A DNA stretch of 64,000 nt from Gracilariopsis chorda (GCA_003194525.1 NBIV01000285.1:1-64000), one strand, 5' to 3'. Shown: positions 31,244-45,285, counted from the stretch's first letter. The notes: generated from the sequence alone by a model not told the origin. Made by a program: numbers and translations.

Positions 31244-33856
31244 GTGACATCAGTCCAGCGATACCACATGGACACATTTCCCAAACGTCTTCCCTGAGTT
31301 CACCATTCAGGAATGCGGTCTTAATGTCAACCTGTGCGATATACATTTGCATGCATAGCATAATGTACAGGAACATGCGAACCAAGTTGAAAGACACAAC
31401 TGGTGCATAGGTCTCCATATAATCCTGAACATATGTCTGGTGGTTTCCTCCTGCTGCAATACGAGATCGGAATCGGCCAGCTGGAACATTTGCATCACGT
31501 TTCAACTTAAGAATGGCATGTGTAGGTAGCGGCTGTGACTGCAGTGAGTCATCCGCAACCCAAGTACGTTTGTCATTAATTGATGCGAGCTCTTCATCAA
31601 TAGCTCTCTCCCATTGCACTCTTTCTCATGGAGTTCAGGACAATGCCTCATGAAGTGCTAAGTCGTCACTGGTGGTACCCTCGATTTGAGAAGTAGCACC
31701 AGCCATATGCGACCAACGTTGTGGTACACGCCAATTGCAACGAGGGTACCTGAAACCTAGTACAGTCTGAAAATTCGACTCACTAAGATCACTAGAATCA
31801 TTGGCGCTGTCCTCGCCATCACCAGTGTCAGTAGCAGCAGGGTCTAAAACTGGAATTTCAACATCATTCACAGTTTCTGCGTGATGATCCGGTGCATCTG
31901 CTGTACTAGTTTCTGGGACAGACCGAAGTTCTTCGACACCATCAAGTGAGAGCTTATCTGAGCTTTTACTACGGCTGTTGTACCCATCGCTACTATAGTC
32001 AATTTCTGATGCACTTTCGTCATCCATGTAATTTGTGAGATATGGTGCCCAAGGGAATGTGGATTTATCAAAAGTGACATGCTGGGACCTCACAATTCGA
32101 GAAATCTCACAGACATCAGTGATCAGAACCTCGTAAACAGGATGCTCTAGAGTCTGCAAGTACAGTCCCTCATGTGCACGAGACTCGAACTTTGTGTTCT
32201 GGTTCATGTTCAATACATACGCTGCGCATCCAAACACTCTAACGTACTTCAACGACGGCTTATAACCAGTCATTAATAGGTACGGATTCAAGCCATTGGT
32301 GGAGTGGGGAACTCTATTGCAAACATATATAATATACTTTAATGCATACGGCCATAAGCATTCTGGTAAGTTGGCCTGAATTAGCAAAGCTCGAGCCGCT
32401 TCTTCCATATTGCGGTTGATGCGCTCGGCAATGGTGTTATGTTCCGGGGTATAAGGAGGTGAGAACGACGTTCCCTGCAGATCATTGGCAGGGTTTTCTT
32501 GTAGTGCAATGTACTCTTCTGCATTGTCGGAGTGCAAATTATGAACAAGCACATGCCCTCCTCCAAGCTTCTGGAGCTTCTGCCTTATCCCCACAAACAC
32601 ATCACCAATCTCAGATCTATGGAACATGAAGCCGAGCAGAGCATACCAGGACCGGTCATCGATGAACGCAGACGCATATTGAAAAAGATCAGGAAACGAT
32701 GGGAGCAAAGGCCCAACGATATCCGAGTGCACAATGTGTCCAACCTCTTTTGCTCGTTTAAACTTTCCCAAAAAACGGAAGTTTATGCGCCTTGCCCAGT
32801 CGACACGGCCGACATACCTCCTACATCTGCTTTAGCTTGGGACTCCATCGACTTGCTTGTGTAACTTTTGAAAGTCTCGTGGGTTCATATGTGCAATTCG
32901 GCGGTGCCAAAGCTTTGTGAGGTCTAAGTCTTTGGCAGATAGGAGCGTTGTGTGATCGGTATTCTCGATTGGACGTGGCAGCGTGTACAACCTAGATCTC
33001 AGGTCTCGTTGACCAAATTCAATTTCAAACCCTTCTTCATGTGTAAGGCGACCCTCACTTGCACCCAACATGGATTGAATGCCTTTATTGGCCATACGAA
33101 CAACAGATACCAAGTTGTATCCAAGATCTGGTACGAGCAATACATCTGTCAATCGCAGGTTAGCCTCGAAGAACGGCAGTAAAACATGTCCTTGTTGAGT
33201 GGCGGTGATTGTGGTGTTGTCAGCAAGCTCAATAAAACTCTGAGATACATCAACCAATGTGTCAGGTACAAACACAGATGCGGAACAAAAAAAAAAGGAA
33301 AAGGCTCCGCTGTCCGCATAGGTTTTCAATCCATTAGACGCAGATGGGAGCACCGTGGACTTCTCGCCACCCATTCTGGCGATCTCGATCTCGGATTCTC
33401 TTTTCGCGGCTTTCCCAGAGGGTTTGGACTTGTCAGCAGAACTAGGTTTGAGTTGGTCCAAGATGACTTTCGGTAAACGGTTCTTCGGATTGTCAGGGTT
33501 CATGTGGCATCGATCCTGCGTATGGCCGTCGTGGTCGCAGAAGGTGCAATGAGAACTGTTTTTACTGGCCACAGCATAAGCACGCCCGTTGGACTCGAAA
33601 TTAGAGTTGGAATCTGATGCGTTACCATCATTTTCGTCCCCATTTCACAATTTTTTGCGTCCAAATTGACGGCCATTGCCCTTAACTAGGTTTTTGGGCT
33701 GTTATGACCACGACTGGAACTGGCAGAACCAAGTAGACGAGCGTTGTACTCGTCAATCAAAGTAGTTGCCACATAGTCCCACGTTAGTTCCGAGATCTCC
33801 TTAGTCCTAATTGCCGCAGCAGTTGACTCTAGTGAGCAGCTGGGGTGAATAGAAGC
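31244..33856 (-). pseudogene. A2: family A gag-pol fragment truncated at both ends
   Basis: On the minus strand from 33856: the end of the gag core, a knuckle (CTFCDHDGHTQDRC near 33520-33560), a protease motif altered from DSGATSHFF to DSGAFSFFF, GAG-pre-integrase, a frame break near 32800, integrase (HSDIVGP, HSDNAEEY, AERINRN), an acidic linker, a stop near 31625, then the start of RT up to the region after FLNGEL. The left edge is the A4 LTR, the right edge the B3 LTR. Its linker resembles A6 more than A3, so A2 and A6 may belong to one subfamily. Confidence 0.75.
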
Positions 33857-34627
33857 TGATAGAAGTTAAAGCAGAACGGAAAGGAAAGTTGGGGGGATGC
33901 AAAGGAAGTTCGCCAGCTCTGACTCCGATTTACTCGGAGGTTCTACAATCATAACTTATATAGAACTCTAATTTCATCTTAGTCGCAACTTCGACTTCAA
34001 CAGAATCCTAAACCAGTAGCTGGGGACACTCAATACCACCAATCATCATGTAACATAACATAGCCACGCTAGCACTAGCTCATGATACCTTACATCAACT
34101 CAACACAATAACACGCCAACACGACACCATAAGTTACGTGCCTGCACACAACCATGACAAAGCACAAATTCACAACACAGATTCACATGCCAACGCATGC
34201 CAACGCATCCTAATTCATCCATGCACGTCACATTAATTCACCACATCACGTGTACGTGTAAGTGAATCAACTCACACGTCATTAACCACTTGGTGTACCT
34301 GTAAACCTGATGAAAGTACCCATACTCCTCACCAAGGTACCACTGCTTTACCACATGTGCGCTGTATCCAACTATCATAGGTACGTGCCCTGTCAACTGT
34401 GCGCACTGTACTGGCTGGACACGTGGCTGTGCTAATCCAGCCCACTTGTGCACTACCACTTGTACGCACTACAGTGCATATGTGTATTTGCAGTAGTCAA
34501 TCACAAGCCAGATTCACGTTGAGTTTGCACAGCGACGCATATGCGCTTTTGCAGCGGCACCCTCCAAGAACGCCCATGCTCCCCGGAACATTTGGTTTTC
34601 AGTGAAAGAACAGGTACTTTGCAAACA
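33857..34627 (-). repeat. B3 3' LTR (family B, diverged)
   Basis: 771 bp; right end TGTTTGCAAAGTACC, left end CTTCTATCA (minus strand). It shares the U3 block near 34480-34560 and the ACCAAATGTTCCGGGGAGC start region with B1 and B2. Confidence 0.75.
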
Positions 34628-34647
34628 CCCTCCCTCTGTCACTGACT

Positions 34648-37600
34648 TCATAAGTCTAGGGGTAGCAGGCCACTGTCACCGCGGAACTTCTCCAGCTTCA
34701 CACGACCAAGTGTCTTTGTAAGCATATCAGCAACCATGCCATCCGTGGAGCAGTACTGCGGCTGAATAGCTTTCTCACGTAGAGCCTCTCGTGTGAAGTG
34801 AAAGCGGATGTCGATATGCTTGGTACGCTTATTGACAACTCCGTTCCGGGCGAGGTCTATGCAGCCTTGGTTGTCCACATAAACTGTTGTGGGTTCAACC
34901 ATCAGCCTTACTGACTCATCTACGTGCAGACCAATTCCATCACTGATGGCACTCCAAAGTCTTCTCAGCCAGATCGCCTCTTTTGCTCCAGAACATAGAC
35001 TCACATACTCAGCCTCGGCACTGGACAGCGAAACTACTTCCTGTTGGCGTGAGCTCCAAGGCACAGGAGCACCATCCATCATGAACACATATCCAATTGA
35101 AGACTTCCCAGTGGATGGGTCATCTGCCCAGTCCGAGTAGACATATCCATAAAGCTGAGTATCCGTGCATGAGCCATACGAAAGTCCTAAGGATCGAGTG
35201 CCATGGAGGTACCTCAGTACATGCTTGACTGCCGTCTGATGAGTCTCCCCATGTTTCTTTACATACTTTGCCAGCTTGGATACTGCAAAAGATATGTCCA
35301 ATCGAGTACCCACAGAAAGATACATCAGACACCCAATCACTTGCCTGTACAGGATGTTAGTCACAGGTTCCTCAATCTGAGTAAGGGCAACAACAGAGTC
35401 CATGGGAGTGTCCACTGGCTTTGACTGACACATGCCAAACCGTTCGAGTACCTTGTGCATGTATGATCTCTAAGTGAGATACAAAGTTCTCTTAGCTCGG
35501 TACCAACGAATCTCGAGTCCGAAAATCATGGAAGCATCATTCAGGTCCTTCATTTGGAAACGGTTGGACAGTTCAGTCTTCACTTGATCTATTGCATCCA
35601 TTGATGGACTTGCTATAATAAAGTCGTCCACGTACAGAGCAATGATCAGGAGCACTTCTAGTATCATTCCGATGTAAACACACTCGCCAGCACTGTTTGG
35701 CTTCAGACCCAGTTCTTCAACAAGGAAGGCATCAATCTTTGCGTACCATTGCCTTCGTGCCTGTTGGAGCCCATATAGAGCTTTATTTAGTTTGCGAACC
35801 AAGTCCTCGTTGCCGCCTGTGACGGACCCATCTTGGTGCTCCATGTACACAGTTTCCTCGAGGTCTCCATTCAAGAATGCAGTCTTCACATCCATGTGGT
35901 GTAGGTGGTAGTCCTGCACTGCCACAATGGCCAGAATCACCCTTATAGATGTAAACTTGACTACTGGCGCATACATCTCTGAAAAATCGAGGCCCTCAAC
36001 TTCTAGGAAACCACGAGCAACCACGCTAGCCTTTTACCGCACTGTTGGATCACTACTTGCACTCGCCTCATACTTTTGCACAAATATCCATTTGGTCGAA
36101 ACCACGTTGCTGTTGGCTGGTCTTGGCACTAAGTTTCATGTGTCATACTCCATCAAGGACTCATACTCCCTGCCCATAGCCTTGATCCATGCTTTGGAAT
36201 CTGGTCGTGACAATGCATGCAAATACGAAGATGGAATGCCATCACTGGCTGTGAGTAGGACTGAGCCACGCCACCAAGAAGGAGGTGCTTTGCGTTCATG
36301 AGTGGATCTTCGGAGTGTTTGTGGTTCTGTTATATCAGTTTCACTCTGAGAAACAGCTGTGAGCTCATCATGGCTTTCTGAATCATCGTCAAGTGCAGGG
36401 TCCGGTGCAGCAGGATCATATTGAGCATCGGTAAGTGTCCTAAAGGTAGGGTAGACTGTCAATTTCAACTTGTCTGATATGTCAATCGTAGCATAGTTGT
36501 CATCATTGACGTGGTGGGTACCCTGATCAGAATCACTACACTCGCCAAACCACACATCCCTAGACACAACCACCTTTTTTTTTCTGATCATACCACAGTT
36601 TTTATCCATGCAAACCAGATGTGTATCCTGTTGAAGTCTAGAAGTGGTCGAGTGCCTGGCAAAACCCCACAGAAGGTCTCAGGTTTTTCCAAAACCAAAC
36701 CTTCAGGGCACGATGGGCACTTTCGGAGCCCCTCGCTCCAAAAGCGCATATACGCCTCTGCTAAAACCCAACGTGAAACGGCAATTTGATTGGGTACTGC
36801 AAACTGCTATATGCATTGTATACCGTACAAGTGTTATTGAGTGTATGTTACTGGATTGCGGATATGAACAAGTGAAGCAATGTGGTTGGTCCAAGTGTGC
36901 ACGCAGTAGAAGTTTGTGCTGCAATGCCGAAGATGCAAATGGGAGCTGTATTGGGAGATTTGGGACAATGTGCGTTTGTGGGCTGCGCTGAGGGGTTGGA
37001 GTGCCAGGATGGAAATTGTTGATTTTTTAGAGCTGCTTCCAGATCAAGGGACTGGCAATGGATTGCTGCATTGATTGATTTAGTTATTTGAAATTGTGAC
37101 CCTCTAGATTGTGCGCGCTTTTCCTGACACCTGCACACAGGAATAACGTGTAGTGTAATGGTGCAACCACCGCCGTCACTTGCTGCGACGACGGTGAAAT
37201 GTGTGCGGTAGGGTATATGTAAATCAGCTTTGCCTGCTGTCGAGTGAACTGGTCGACTAAGGCTGACAGCCTTCCTTGTTTTACTTTCTTGTTTCTTCTT
37301 CCTCCCTTTCTTTCTTCCCTTTTGTTTTCAAAACCCGCGTGCGTTGCGACATATCTAATGAAGGTTGACTCTATTGCACGTTGCTATATTTTCTTCAGCT
37401 TGTGGTCAAGTACTTTGTTCCAGCACTGACTACCAAGCACAAGCAGATTGCTCAAGTCAGGCTTTTGTCCATTCCTCCGCCCGAATGGTGTCAAGTTATT
37501 TGGCAGGGCCTTGCATGTCACTCTATTGCGCAAATACACTGCACAGTTCAGTGCCTCTGCCCAGTAACCTTTAGGCAGATTCTTCTGATGCAAAATTGTC

Positions 37601-39397
37601 CTCACCAAGTCCATGAGTGTTCGGTTAAAGCGTTCTGCGAGACCATTCTGATGTGGATTGTAAGGCACCGTGCGCTGATGTTCAATACCATGGCATTCAA
37701 GTTCGTGTGTAGACTTTTGTGACAAATATTCACCAGCGTTGTCTATGCGTAACGCATGTAACACACATTCGCGCGCAGTTATAGTCTTCACATGCGTGCC
37801 GGTCTGGTTTGTGACAAACGTGAGCCACTTTACAAACATTTGCAGCACCTCATCTTTGGTCGTAAGCATGTACACGAAGCAAAAACGGGAGTAGTCATCA
37901 ATGAATGTGACAAAGTAACGCGAGCCACTCAAGGAAACAACCTGTACTGGACCACAGTTATCAGAGTGGACGAGGTCCCATGGTGCCTTAGCCCGTTCCC
38001 CACCTTGCTTGGGAGTTGGAGCGCGGGTAGACGTGGCCACAATACAGGAGTCACACACATCAATCGATTGAGTCACATCCACATTCAGCGCTGCTACAAC
38101 AACATTTCGCGCCATTTGTTTGATGCCATCCACATTTACATGAGCCATTCGTCGATGCCATAGTGACAAGTCTTACAAAAGTGCGCTATTGGATTGTCTC
38201 GATGGGTCAATGTCCGTGCATAAGTAGTACAGGCCTTTAATTCGACGCCCTTTCGCAAACAGTGACGAGCCCTTATACACACATAATTCGTGCTTGTCGA
38301 ACACCACAGTAGCAATCCAGTCACACATGGAAGATAGTGAGAGCAGATGGTACTTCAAGCTCGGTATATGCACCACATTTCTCAACTGGCACTTACGTTT
38401 TTGCCTTTCAACAGCAAGATCAATGTTGACACTGCCATGGCCAATTGACTCTAACTTTGAATCATTACCGATGCTCACACCAGACGAAATTTTGCTCTCG
38501 TATGTTTGAAACATGGAGTCATCATAACTCATGTGCACAGTTGCTCCAGAATCAACGATCCAGTCAATGTTGGTGGTCTTGTTCGAACGGCTGGCAATGC
38601 GAAACACGTAGTCAGAATCACTGCACCCCGCAGCGTCCTCGTTGCCGAGAACCGTGTGCACACTTTGGTGGGCAGCAGCATCTTGTCCTTTATTAGCCTC
38701 ATCACGCTGTTTCTTAAAACAGTTTTTCTTGATATAACTTTTCTTGCCACAGTAGTAGCACCAAACTGACTTCTTCCGACACTCCCTGCCGACCAAAACT
38801 GCCTCACTACCAGATTTTTCCCTTGCACGGTCATGCATTCGCTGCTCTTCTGGCAGTGAATGACTATTCACAAACTCGAGTTCGAGTTTGTGGTCACCAA
38901 TTTTAGTGTCAATGGCGACGATGAGGTGCTCAAAGCGTTCCGGTAATCCAAATAAGATAGCCATAGCAATGTCTTCCTCCTCAACCGTCACGTCCATACT
39001 TTTAAGATCCGATGCAAGATGACGTACTCGATTGAGGAAATGTAACATTTTCTCGTCATCCCGCAGCCTGGCGGTATAGAAAGAACGACGCGTATTGATT
39101 CGCTTGAGCAGCGTCTTGCACGGAAACACATCGCATATGGCTGTCCACATTTCTGGAGCACTGTCGGTGTCTCTAACATGATCCAAATGCCCATCACTGA
39201 TGGCCAGACCAAACACAGCTCGTGCCTTGGCATCTTTCTTTTTCCACTCTGACAACTCGTCATCGTCCGTGGTTTTGGTTGTTTCGAGATGATCATCGAG
39301 GTCTTTGAGGGCCAAAAGTAACTCATCGTTTTTGCTTCCACACGTGGAAGTTATCCTCTCTCAACTTCTCTATCTTGATGCCACCCAACGAGTCCAT
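34648..39397 (-). pseudogene. B3 gag-pol, several frameshifts, split by solo LTR
   Basis: Starts at 39397 (MDSLGGIKIEKL), with a frameshift near 39330. It is then open from 39315 through the rest of gag, the knuckle CYYCGKKSYIKKNC and protease DSGATVHMS in one frame; there is no stop between gag and the knuckle, where B1 and B2 have TGA. After a frame break at about 38170 come GAG-pre-integrase and integrase (HSDNCGP, IDNAGEY, AERFNRT) to 37384. The family C LTR 36629-37351 interrupts it. The linker, RT (YVDD intact at 35623-35634) and RNase H follow with breaks near 36100 and 35465. It is the best guide to the ancestral family B sequence. Confidence 0.8.
36629..37351 (+). repeat. solo LTR of family C with target duplication
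   Basis: 723 bp, TGTTGAAGTC to GTTGCGACA, inserted into B3 pol. Flanking 5-mers TATCC (36624-36628) and TATCT (37352-37356) match in four of five bases, and B3 pol resumes in register on the other side. It is a true solo LTR formed by LTR-LTR recombination. U3 block at 36738-36818. Confidence 0.85.
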
Positions 39398-40561
39398 TGT
39401 ATGGGAAAATGAATAATAAGGCGCAAGTACGACATAAGACAGTCACCATCAACAATAGTAACAAACAAAACAAAAGAAATCAAGAACTTTAAATTCAGGT
39501 GCACTGTCAGGGAATACTATTCCCGCTACCGTAAACAGTCGGATCCCTGGCCCCCGGAGACCGTCTGGGCAGGAAAGACTTGTTCTCTGTACCTCATTCT
39601 GCGTCTGAAAGGAAGGCGAGACACTCTATACGAGACGACCAGAGGATGGTTCATGACCAAATATATCCTTCAACAATACAACCTCTCTGGTCTCTTGCAT
39701 AAACCTGCGCGACCTCGAGACTGAAGTTAATCTGGTATACAAAGTACGTTACTAACGTGCAACCAAAATAGGTCACACCCGGCCTGATCCTGAAAAGGAG
39801 GTCTGCCTACGCCCCGTTGTCTCCTCGTACAAACGCCCGAAGGTCAGATGCACGGATCAAAAGCTCTTTATGGAATACCTTCTAACCAGCCCAAGTTTCC
39901 AGACACACAGTAAGGATCAACACGAAGCGATAGTTACTCGCACCAGTGCAGTACGCCAAGGCACCCCGTCCACGATTGCACCAGCTGAGCTTACCAGGTC
40001 TTTACTACCAACACCGTTATACGCCCAAAACAACTGGTGGGAAGCCCCTGGACAGTACACCCGCCTTGGTTCAAGCCGTCAGGCTAACCTCCCCGGTTAC
40101 TTGGACCAATCGCTCGTCGTACTAGACACCGAGCAGAACCCAAAACAACGCTTGGTAACACAAACCTCAGACTTTACAAACTGCTGAGCACAACGCAATA
40201 GTGCACACAGTTCAAATAGAATAGTCCTCAAACTCTCGGAACATAATCGGCGAACACAACGCGGGGATCAACACAAAACCAAAACAGAGAGAGACTACAG
40301 ATTCGGATAGTAATCGAGAACACGGGCAAAAGCGAAGGCCCAACCAAACGCCATCACGATACAGAGTCGACGTCGAGCCACTACCACCACAACGCCCTCA
40401 GGGATGAGCGCGAACCGAAAGGAAAGATCAACACCGACCAAACACAAAAGCAACGAACCCAAAGCAACGAAAGAGGGAAATAAAACAGCGAAACGGATGA
40501 ACGGTGGTAAGGGAGAGCGGCGATAGACGAACAATGTGGATGAGGGCAGAGGTCAGAGAGT
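39398..40561 (-). other. B3 leader
   Basis: 1164 bp between primer site and gag, homologous to the B2 leader but about 340 bp longer, so it shows what B2 lost. The conserved block lies at about 39497-39576 (minus strand: CCAGGGATCCGACTG, GGTAGCGGGAATAG, CAGTGCACC), more diverged than in the other copies. The ORFs here are shadows. Confidence 0.6.
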
Positions 40562-40575
40562 CTGGGCCCATAAAC
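40562..40575 (-). other. primer-binding site, tRNA-iMet anticodon arm (B3)
   Basis: The minus strand reads GTTTATGGGCCCAG directly after the LTR. It shows that family B also used tRNA-iMet, although B2 has lost the site. Confidence 0.75.
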
Positions 40576-41349
40576 TGAAAGATTTTGAAGCGCCAGGGAA
40601 GGAAGGGTTGGGGATGCAAAAAACATTCGCCCGCTCTAGCTCGGATTTCCATGGAGGTGCTAAAATCACAACTTATATAGCACTCTAACTTCGTCGTCTT
40701 CCTAACTTCGACTAAATCGGAAACCAAAACCAGCAGCCGGAGACACTCAATACCAACAATCATCATCTAACATAATATAACCACGCAAGCACGAACCTAT
40801 GACACCTTACACCAACTCAATACAATAATGTGCCAACAAGGCACCATAAGTTACGTGCCTGGACAGAGCCATGACAAAGCACAAACTCGCGACACACAAC
40901 ACAATTTTACATTCCAACGTGCCAACGCATCCAAATTCATCCATGCACGTCAGGGTAATTCACCACATCACTTGTACGTGTTAGTGCATCAACTCACACG
41001 TCATTAACCACTTCGTGTACCTGTAGACCTGATGATAATGCCCACACTCCTCACCGAAGTACCACTGCTGTACCACATATCCTGTGTGTCTAACTACCGT
41101 ACATAGGTGCCCTGTACACTGTGAATACTGTAGTAGCTGGATACGTGGGTGTGCCAATCTGGCCTACTTGTGCAATACCACTTGTACGCACTAAAATTTA
41201 TATATAAATTTGCAGTGGCCAACCACAAGCCAGATTCAAGTTGAGTTTGCACAGCGACGCATATGCACTTTTGCAGAGGCACTCTTCAAAATAGCCCATG
41301 CTCTCCGGAACATTTGGTTTTTAGTAACAGCACATGTACGTCTTCAACA
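40576..41349 (-). repeat. B3 5' LTR (family B, diverged)
   Basis: 774 bp; right end TGTTGAAGACGTACATG, left end AAAATCTTTCA (minus strand). Diverged from the 3' LTR by many substitutions. Confidence 0.75.
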
Positions 41350-43244
41350 AGTAGCACTAGGTACGACAGCTGTAGTGTAAGCTCAGATGAGTTCTCAGTT
41401 GATGGTGTCAAAGACCTCTGGTCTGTCCCAGAAACTGGTACAACCGATGTACCAGATCATCCCACCGAAACTGTGAATGATGTTGAAATTCGAGTTTTAG
41501 ACCCTGCTCCAAGGGATACTGGTGATGGCGAGGCGAGGACATCGATAATGATTCTAATGATCGTGGTGAGTCAAATATTCAGCCTGTACTAGCCTCCAAG
41601 TACCCTCATTGCACTAGCGTGCCCCAAAATGGTGGTCGCATATGGCTCGCGCTGCTACTTCTCAAGTACAAGTGACCACAATTTACGAACCCACATGCTA
41701 AAACGAACTATCTTCAACCCCATCGGGACGAGGGCAATGGGGGAGAGCCATTGATGAAGAGCTCACACCACTAAATGACAAAGATACTTTAGTTCCAGAT
41801 TAATCACCGCAGTCAAAGCCTTTACCTACGCATGTCATTCTTAAGGTGAAACTTCTCAGTTGACCAATGCCAAGCTTGTATTTTAGCAGGAGGGAACCAC
41901 CAGACATATGGAAAGGATGACATGGAGACCTATGCACCAGTTTTGTCTTTCGGCTTGTTAGAATGTTCCTGTAGATTATGTTGTGCATGCAAATGTACAT
42001 CTCACAGGTTCATATTGAGACCGCGTTCCTAAATGATGACTTGAAGGAAGCGTTTGGGTAATCTCTCCTCGTGGTATACTTGGGCTGACGTCACAATGTT
42101 TTAAAATGGTGAAGGCCATATATGGACTCAAACAGGCTCACCTCCCGTTGCACACCAAGTTCAATACTGACATGAAAGGCTTAAGATGGGAAGAACTGCT
42201 CGGTGCACCATGCTTTTTCCGGCGCAGGTTGACCGGTATTACCTATGCGTACATTCTGGTATACGTTGGCGTCCTTGTCATCTGTATAACAAGTGCTGAA
42301 GCACAGTCCTGAGTCTTGGGTGAGCTCATGGCACTGTATGACCTGAGGGTTGAGGATCGTGTCAGACTCCATCCAGGTGTTGCGTTTATCTCGAAAATGG
42401 ACTCCAATAGGCTCCTGCTGGGTTTAAAACTTGCATAACCCATATATGTCGAAGGGATAATGCGCACATTTAGATTTCAGAATTCAAAGCCAACACCAAG
42501 CTTAATTGTAGAATCTATCTTTGCTTCAGTTCATGTGGAGGAGGACAATTCACCTCGTGATGTTCAATTGTATCAGCAGATGATTGGTCCTGTGCTGTAC
42601 TTTGCACTACGTGCGCGGTTGGATATACTGGCTCCGGTTCCTATACTGGCGCTCTTCCAGAATGCTACTTCTGCATACTGTCATCGAGCAGCAAATCGCG
42701 TGTTGCGATACTTATGTGGTACTGGTGATCATGGTTTAGTGTAGCAGGAAGGAGTTCTACACTTAAATGCTTCCCTAGACCCTGAATTTGCGGGCAATGC
42801 CACAGATCGCAAGTCTTTGTCTGGGTATTTAATTAAACGTGGCTCCAGCGCACGATTCTTAGATGCTCGTAAGCAGTGCTAAATTGCACTGTCTCCCGGG
42901 GAGGTCAAGTACTATGCATTGGTGATTGCGGCAGAAGAGATATTGTGGATATACCGTGGCTCAGATAGTGCAGAATTGCAGTTTATTACACTGCCCCAAT
43001 CCTTTCAGAGAAGCAATGTGCTATTGAGTGGGCTGTTGGTGAACGTTGCCTATCTGGCCATTCAAAGCATGTAGACGTCAAGGTGAAATTTATTCGGTAA
43101 TCGGTCAAGGACACAGTCATATCTGTGAAGGGTGCCAGTGAAGACAATGGCGCAGATATCCTCACAAAGCCACTTAGCCCCGTGGCTGCACGTTTGATAT
43201 TGGAACGAGCGGGACTTCACCAAGAACTAGAGGAGGAGTACTGA
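41350..43244 (+). pseudogene. A6: degraded family A pol fragment
   Basis: It begins within the acidic post-integrase linker (SSDEFSVDGVKDL) and shows RT and RNase H remnants in shifting frames: YGLKQAHLPLHTKF near 42120, YVGV where YVDD is expected (near 42260), LYQQMIGPVLYFALRARLDILAPV near 42570, and RKSLSG, SDILTKPLS-like residues near 42800-43180. There are many stops and frameshifts. It ends at the LTR relic 43239-43302. The oldest family A copy here. Confidence 0.75.
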
Positions 43245-43302
43245 TGTGGGCACATGTTCGAGTGCCTGGTAGCCCTAGTACATCATGGTAGACTACTTGG
43301 CA
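43239..43302 (+). repeat. relic of family A LTR start
   Basis: TACTGATGTGGGCAC, GTTCGAGTGCCTGGTAG and ATCATGGT match the first 64 bp of the family A LTR; similarity then stops. This is the right-hand border of the nested copia region. Confidence 0.6.
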
Positions 43303-45285
43303 GCCTAACGCTGTAGGTCCAGGGTGGTGAGAACGAAGTAGCCATATCATAAGGTTTGGCAGGCGCAGGGCGGCAAGATAGTCACAGGTAGGGACAACGA
43401 AGCAGCAAGATGGTGCAATGCGGCAATAGCAAAGTGTTGGGATAGTAATGAAAGGTGAGTCCCGATCATCAATATGGAAACGACGGACGAGCACAAAGTA
43501 ACAAACTGTGACTAAAAATGAACGCGGAATCTTAGACGGGCCCTGCTTATCAAATTAGCAACGCAGAAGCAGATGTATAGGGAAGGGAAAACCGGGTCAA
43601 TATTTCACAAAGTTTGTACGGCCAGAGAGCTACAACAACAGCAAGGCAACGATAGCGCAATAAGCGCAAGCGGAAGCGGTATGAAAATGTAGGAAAGGAC
43701 AGAGTAGTGATGAGGTGGCATGTATGGTACTAAAGCAGAAGAGATGCGACGAGAACGTAGCAAATGTATACAGAGGAGTGGCAAGAGCCTAGCTCAGGCA
43801 AGAGAGCGACTTTTAAGAAGAACTACAAACAAAGAGAAGGTGAAGTAATATAGCTGGCTACAGCCGAAGTTCTTGTAGCGGGATGCAGTGAGACGATTGC
43901 ATTCCCTAGAGCGTGAATCCAAATCTAGGTACTCGTGAATGCTTCTAATCTGTATGATATGGTGTACATTTCTACTTTAGACGCATCCTGTGGACTGAGT
44001 AAATGATGTGTATAATATTATTATACACCTCTTATTACAAAAACGAGCACAATCATTTTGTTCTTACAGGCGCAGCTTATATTTAGTGCACTACATGGAA
44101 TGGTTTTGGTCTCAAAAAGAATAGTAGGATGCGTACGTCGTGCAAGCAAGTTGATAAATATGTGTTAGTCATCTCGTCTTGCAGTCTTATTTCTGTAGTA
44201 ATACGGTGATGTAACGATCATCGGGATGTATATTAAGTGCAAATAAAGCTGAGATTTTGTGGCTTTTGTCCAAAATACGGTCTTTACAAGTACTTTTCTG
44301 GCACTTAGAAAACAATTAGTTGTAATACAGTGTCCGTCCCAATTGATTAGGCATGTATGACGGCTGTTACATTCAAATTCTATCACGCTAAACGCTTTTT
44401 AAGCTAGTTGTGGCGAAATGTTTACTGTGCAAAATAGTTTCAAGTATATTTTGTTCGACCATTCTCTTCGTTTTAAGTAAAAACGTTAGATTAGCTTTAG
44501 AAGTGCTGCAAAAATTACAAAGTATGCAATTCGATGCAGTAGAAAATATGCCGAGAATTTACGTTATGGGCAAGATTCTGAATGATTAAAGTTTTGTATG
44601 TATTATTCAAAATATTTCGTTGATATCTCTCTTTTTGTATTTTATCCAGGTGGTAGGAGTTGGAGAAAAAACTTTAGTAGTTAAGTGAAAACGTATAGTT
44701 TTTAAAGAAGCGTTTAATGTATTTTATTATGCTTAAACGCTATAAACTAATGTAAAAACTACTTCAAAATAAAACAAAGATATCATATTTTGTTTTGCAT
44801 ATGGCATTGTAGTTTTTTTACAAATGAATTTGTTTATTGTTAAATTGAAGTACTTGATAGAATGTTTCTCAACAATCACTTTTCGACAAAGAAGTATATT
44901 TAATCGGCTTATTATTTTTTACCGAGAAGGAAGTCTCGAACTTTTTCACAGTCCAAAAAGTATCCCTATACAGTTGAACACTATAGTCAACAACTTGGCC
45001 TATGTGTGTGACTGCCCTAGTTCATCCGAATGAGGGCTGTAAATTTGTGACGTGTTCCCTTTTTGCCTTGATGGCAAGGGGCAGAGCCCTGGACGCATAT
45101 CCAGCCATAAAGGCAGGAAGTGGACCGGATTGCACAAGTTATGCACGTCTCTCGCCTTGCTCCGCTCCGATAACACTCTGCGCTACCTACCCTACCCCAT
45201 TCCGTTGTCCTCACACACAAAAAGGATCTCGTTGGCATTCATTCTCTGCTTTCTCCACTGCGTTCGACTCTCTTTATTCAACTCA
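43303..45285. other. no gene seen; AT-rich from about 43950
   Basis: No ORF of recognisable content on either strand and no match to the retroelements on either side. 43950-45000 is markedly AT-rich with T and A runs. The last 300 bp become pyrimidine-rich (CCTACCCTACCCC, TCTCTGCTTTCTCC), as expected of a promoter or 5' UTR before 45286. Confidence 0.5.

Larger units (their letters stand above)
33857..41349 (-). mobile_element. Ty1/copia element B3 (family B), old, with nested solo LTR
   Basis: 7493 bp on the minus strand, of which 723 bp is a later family C LTR. 5' LTR 40576-41349, primer site 40562-40575, leader, gag-pol 39397 to 34648, polypurine tract (GACAGAGGGAGGG), 3' LTR 33857-34627. 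The two LTRs have clearly diverged, so it is older than B2. No clear target duplication is seen (left GAAGC, right AGTAG), and the flanks are family A fragments in opposite orientations. Confidence 0.8.
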
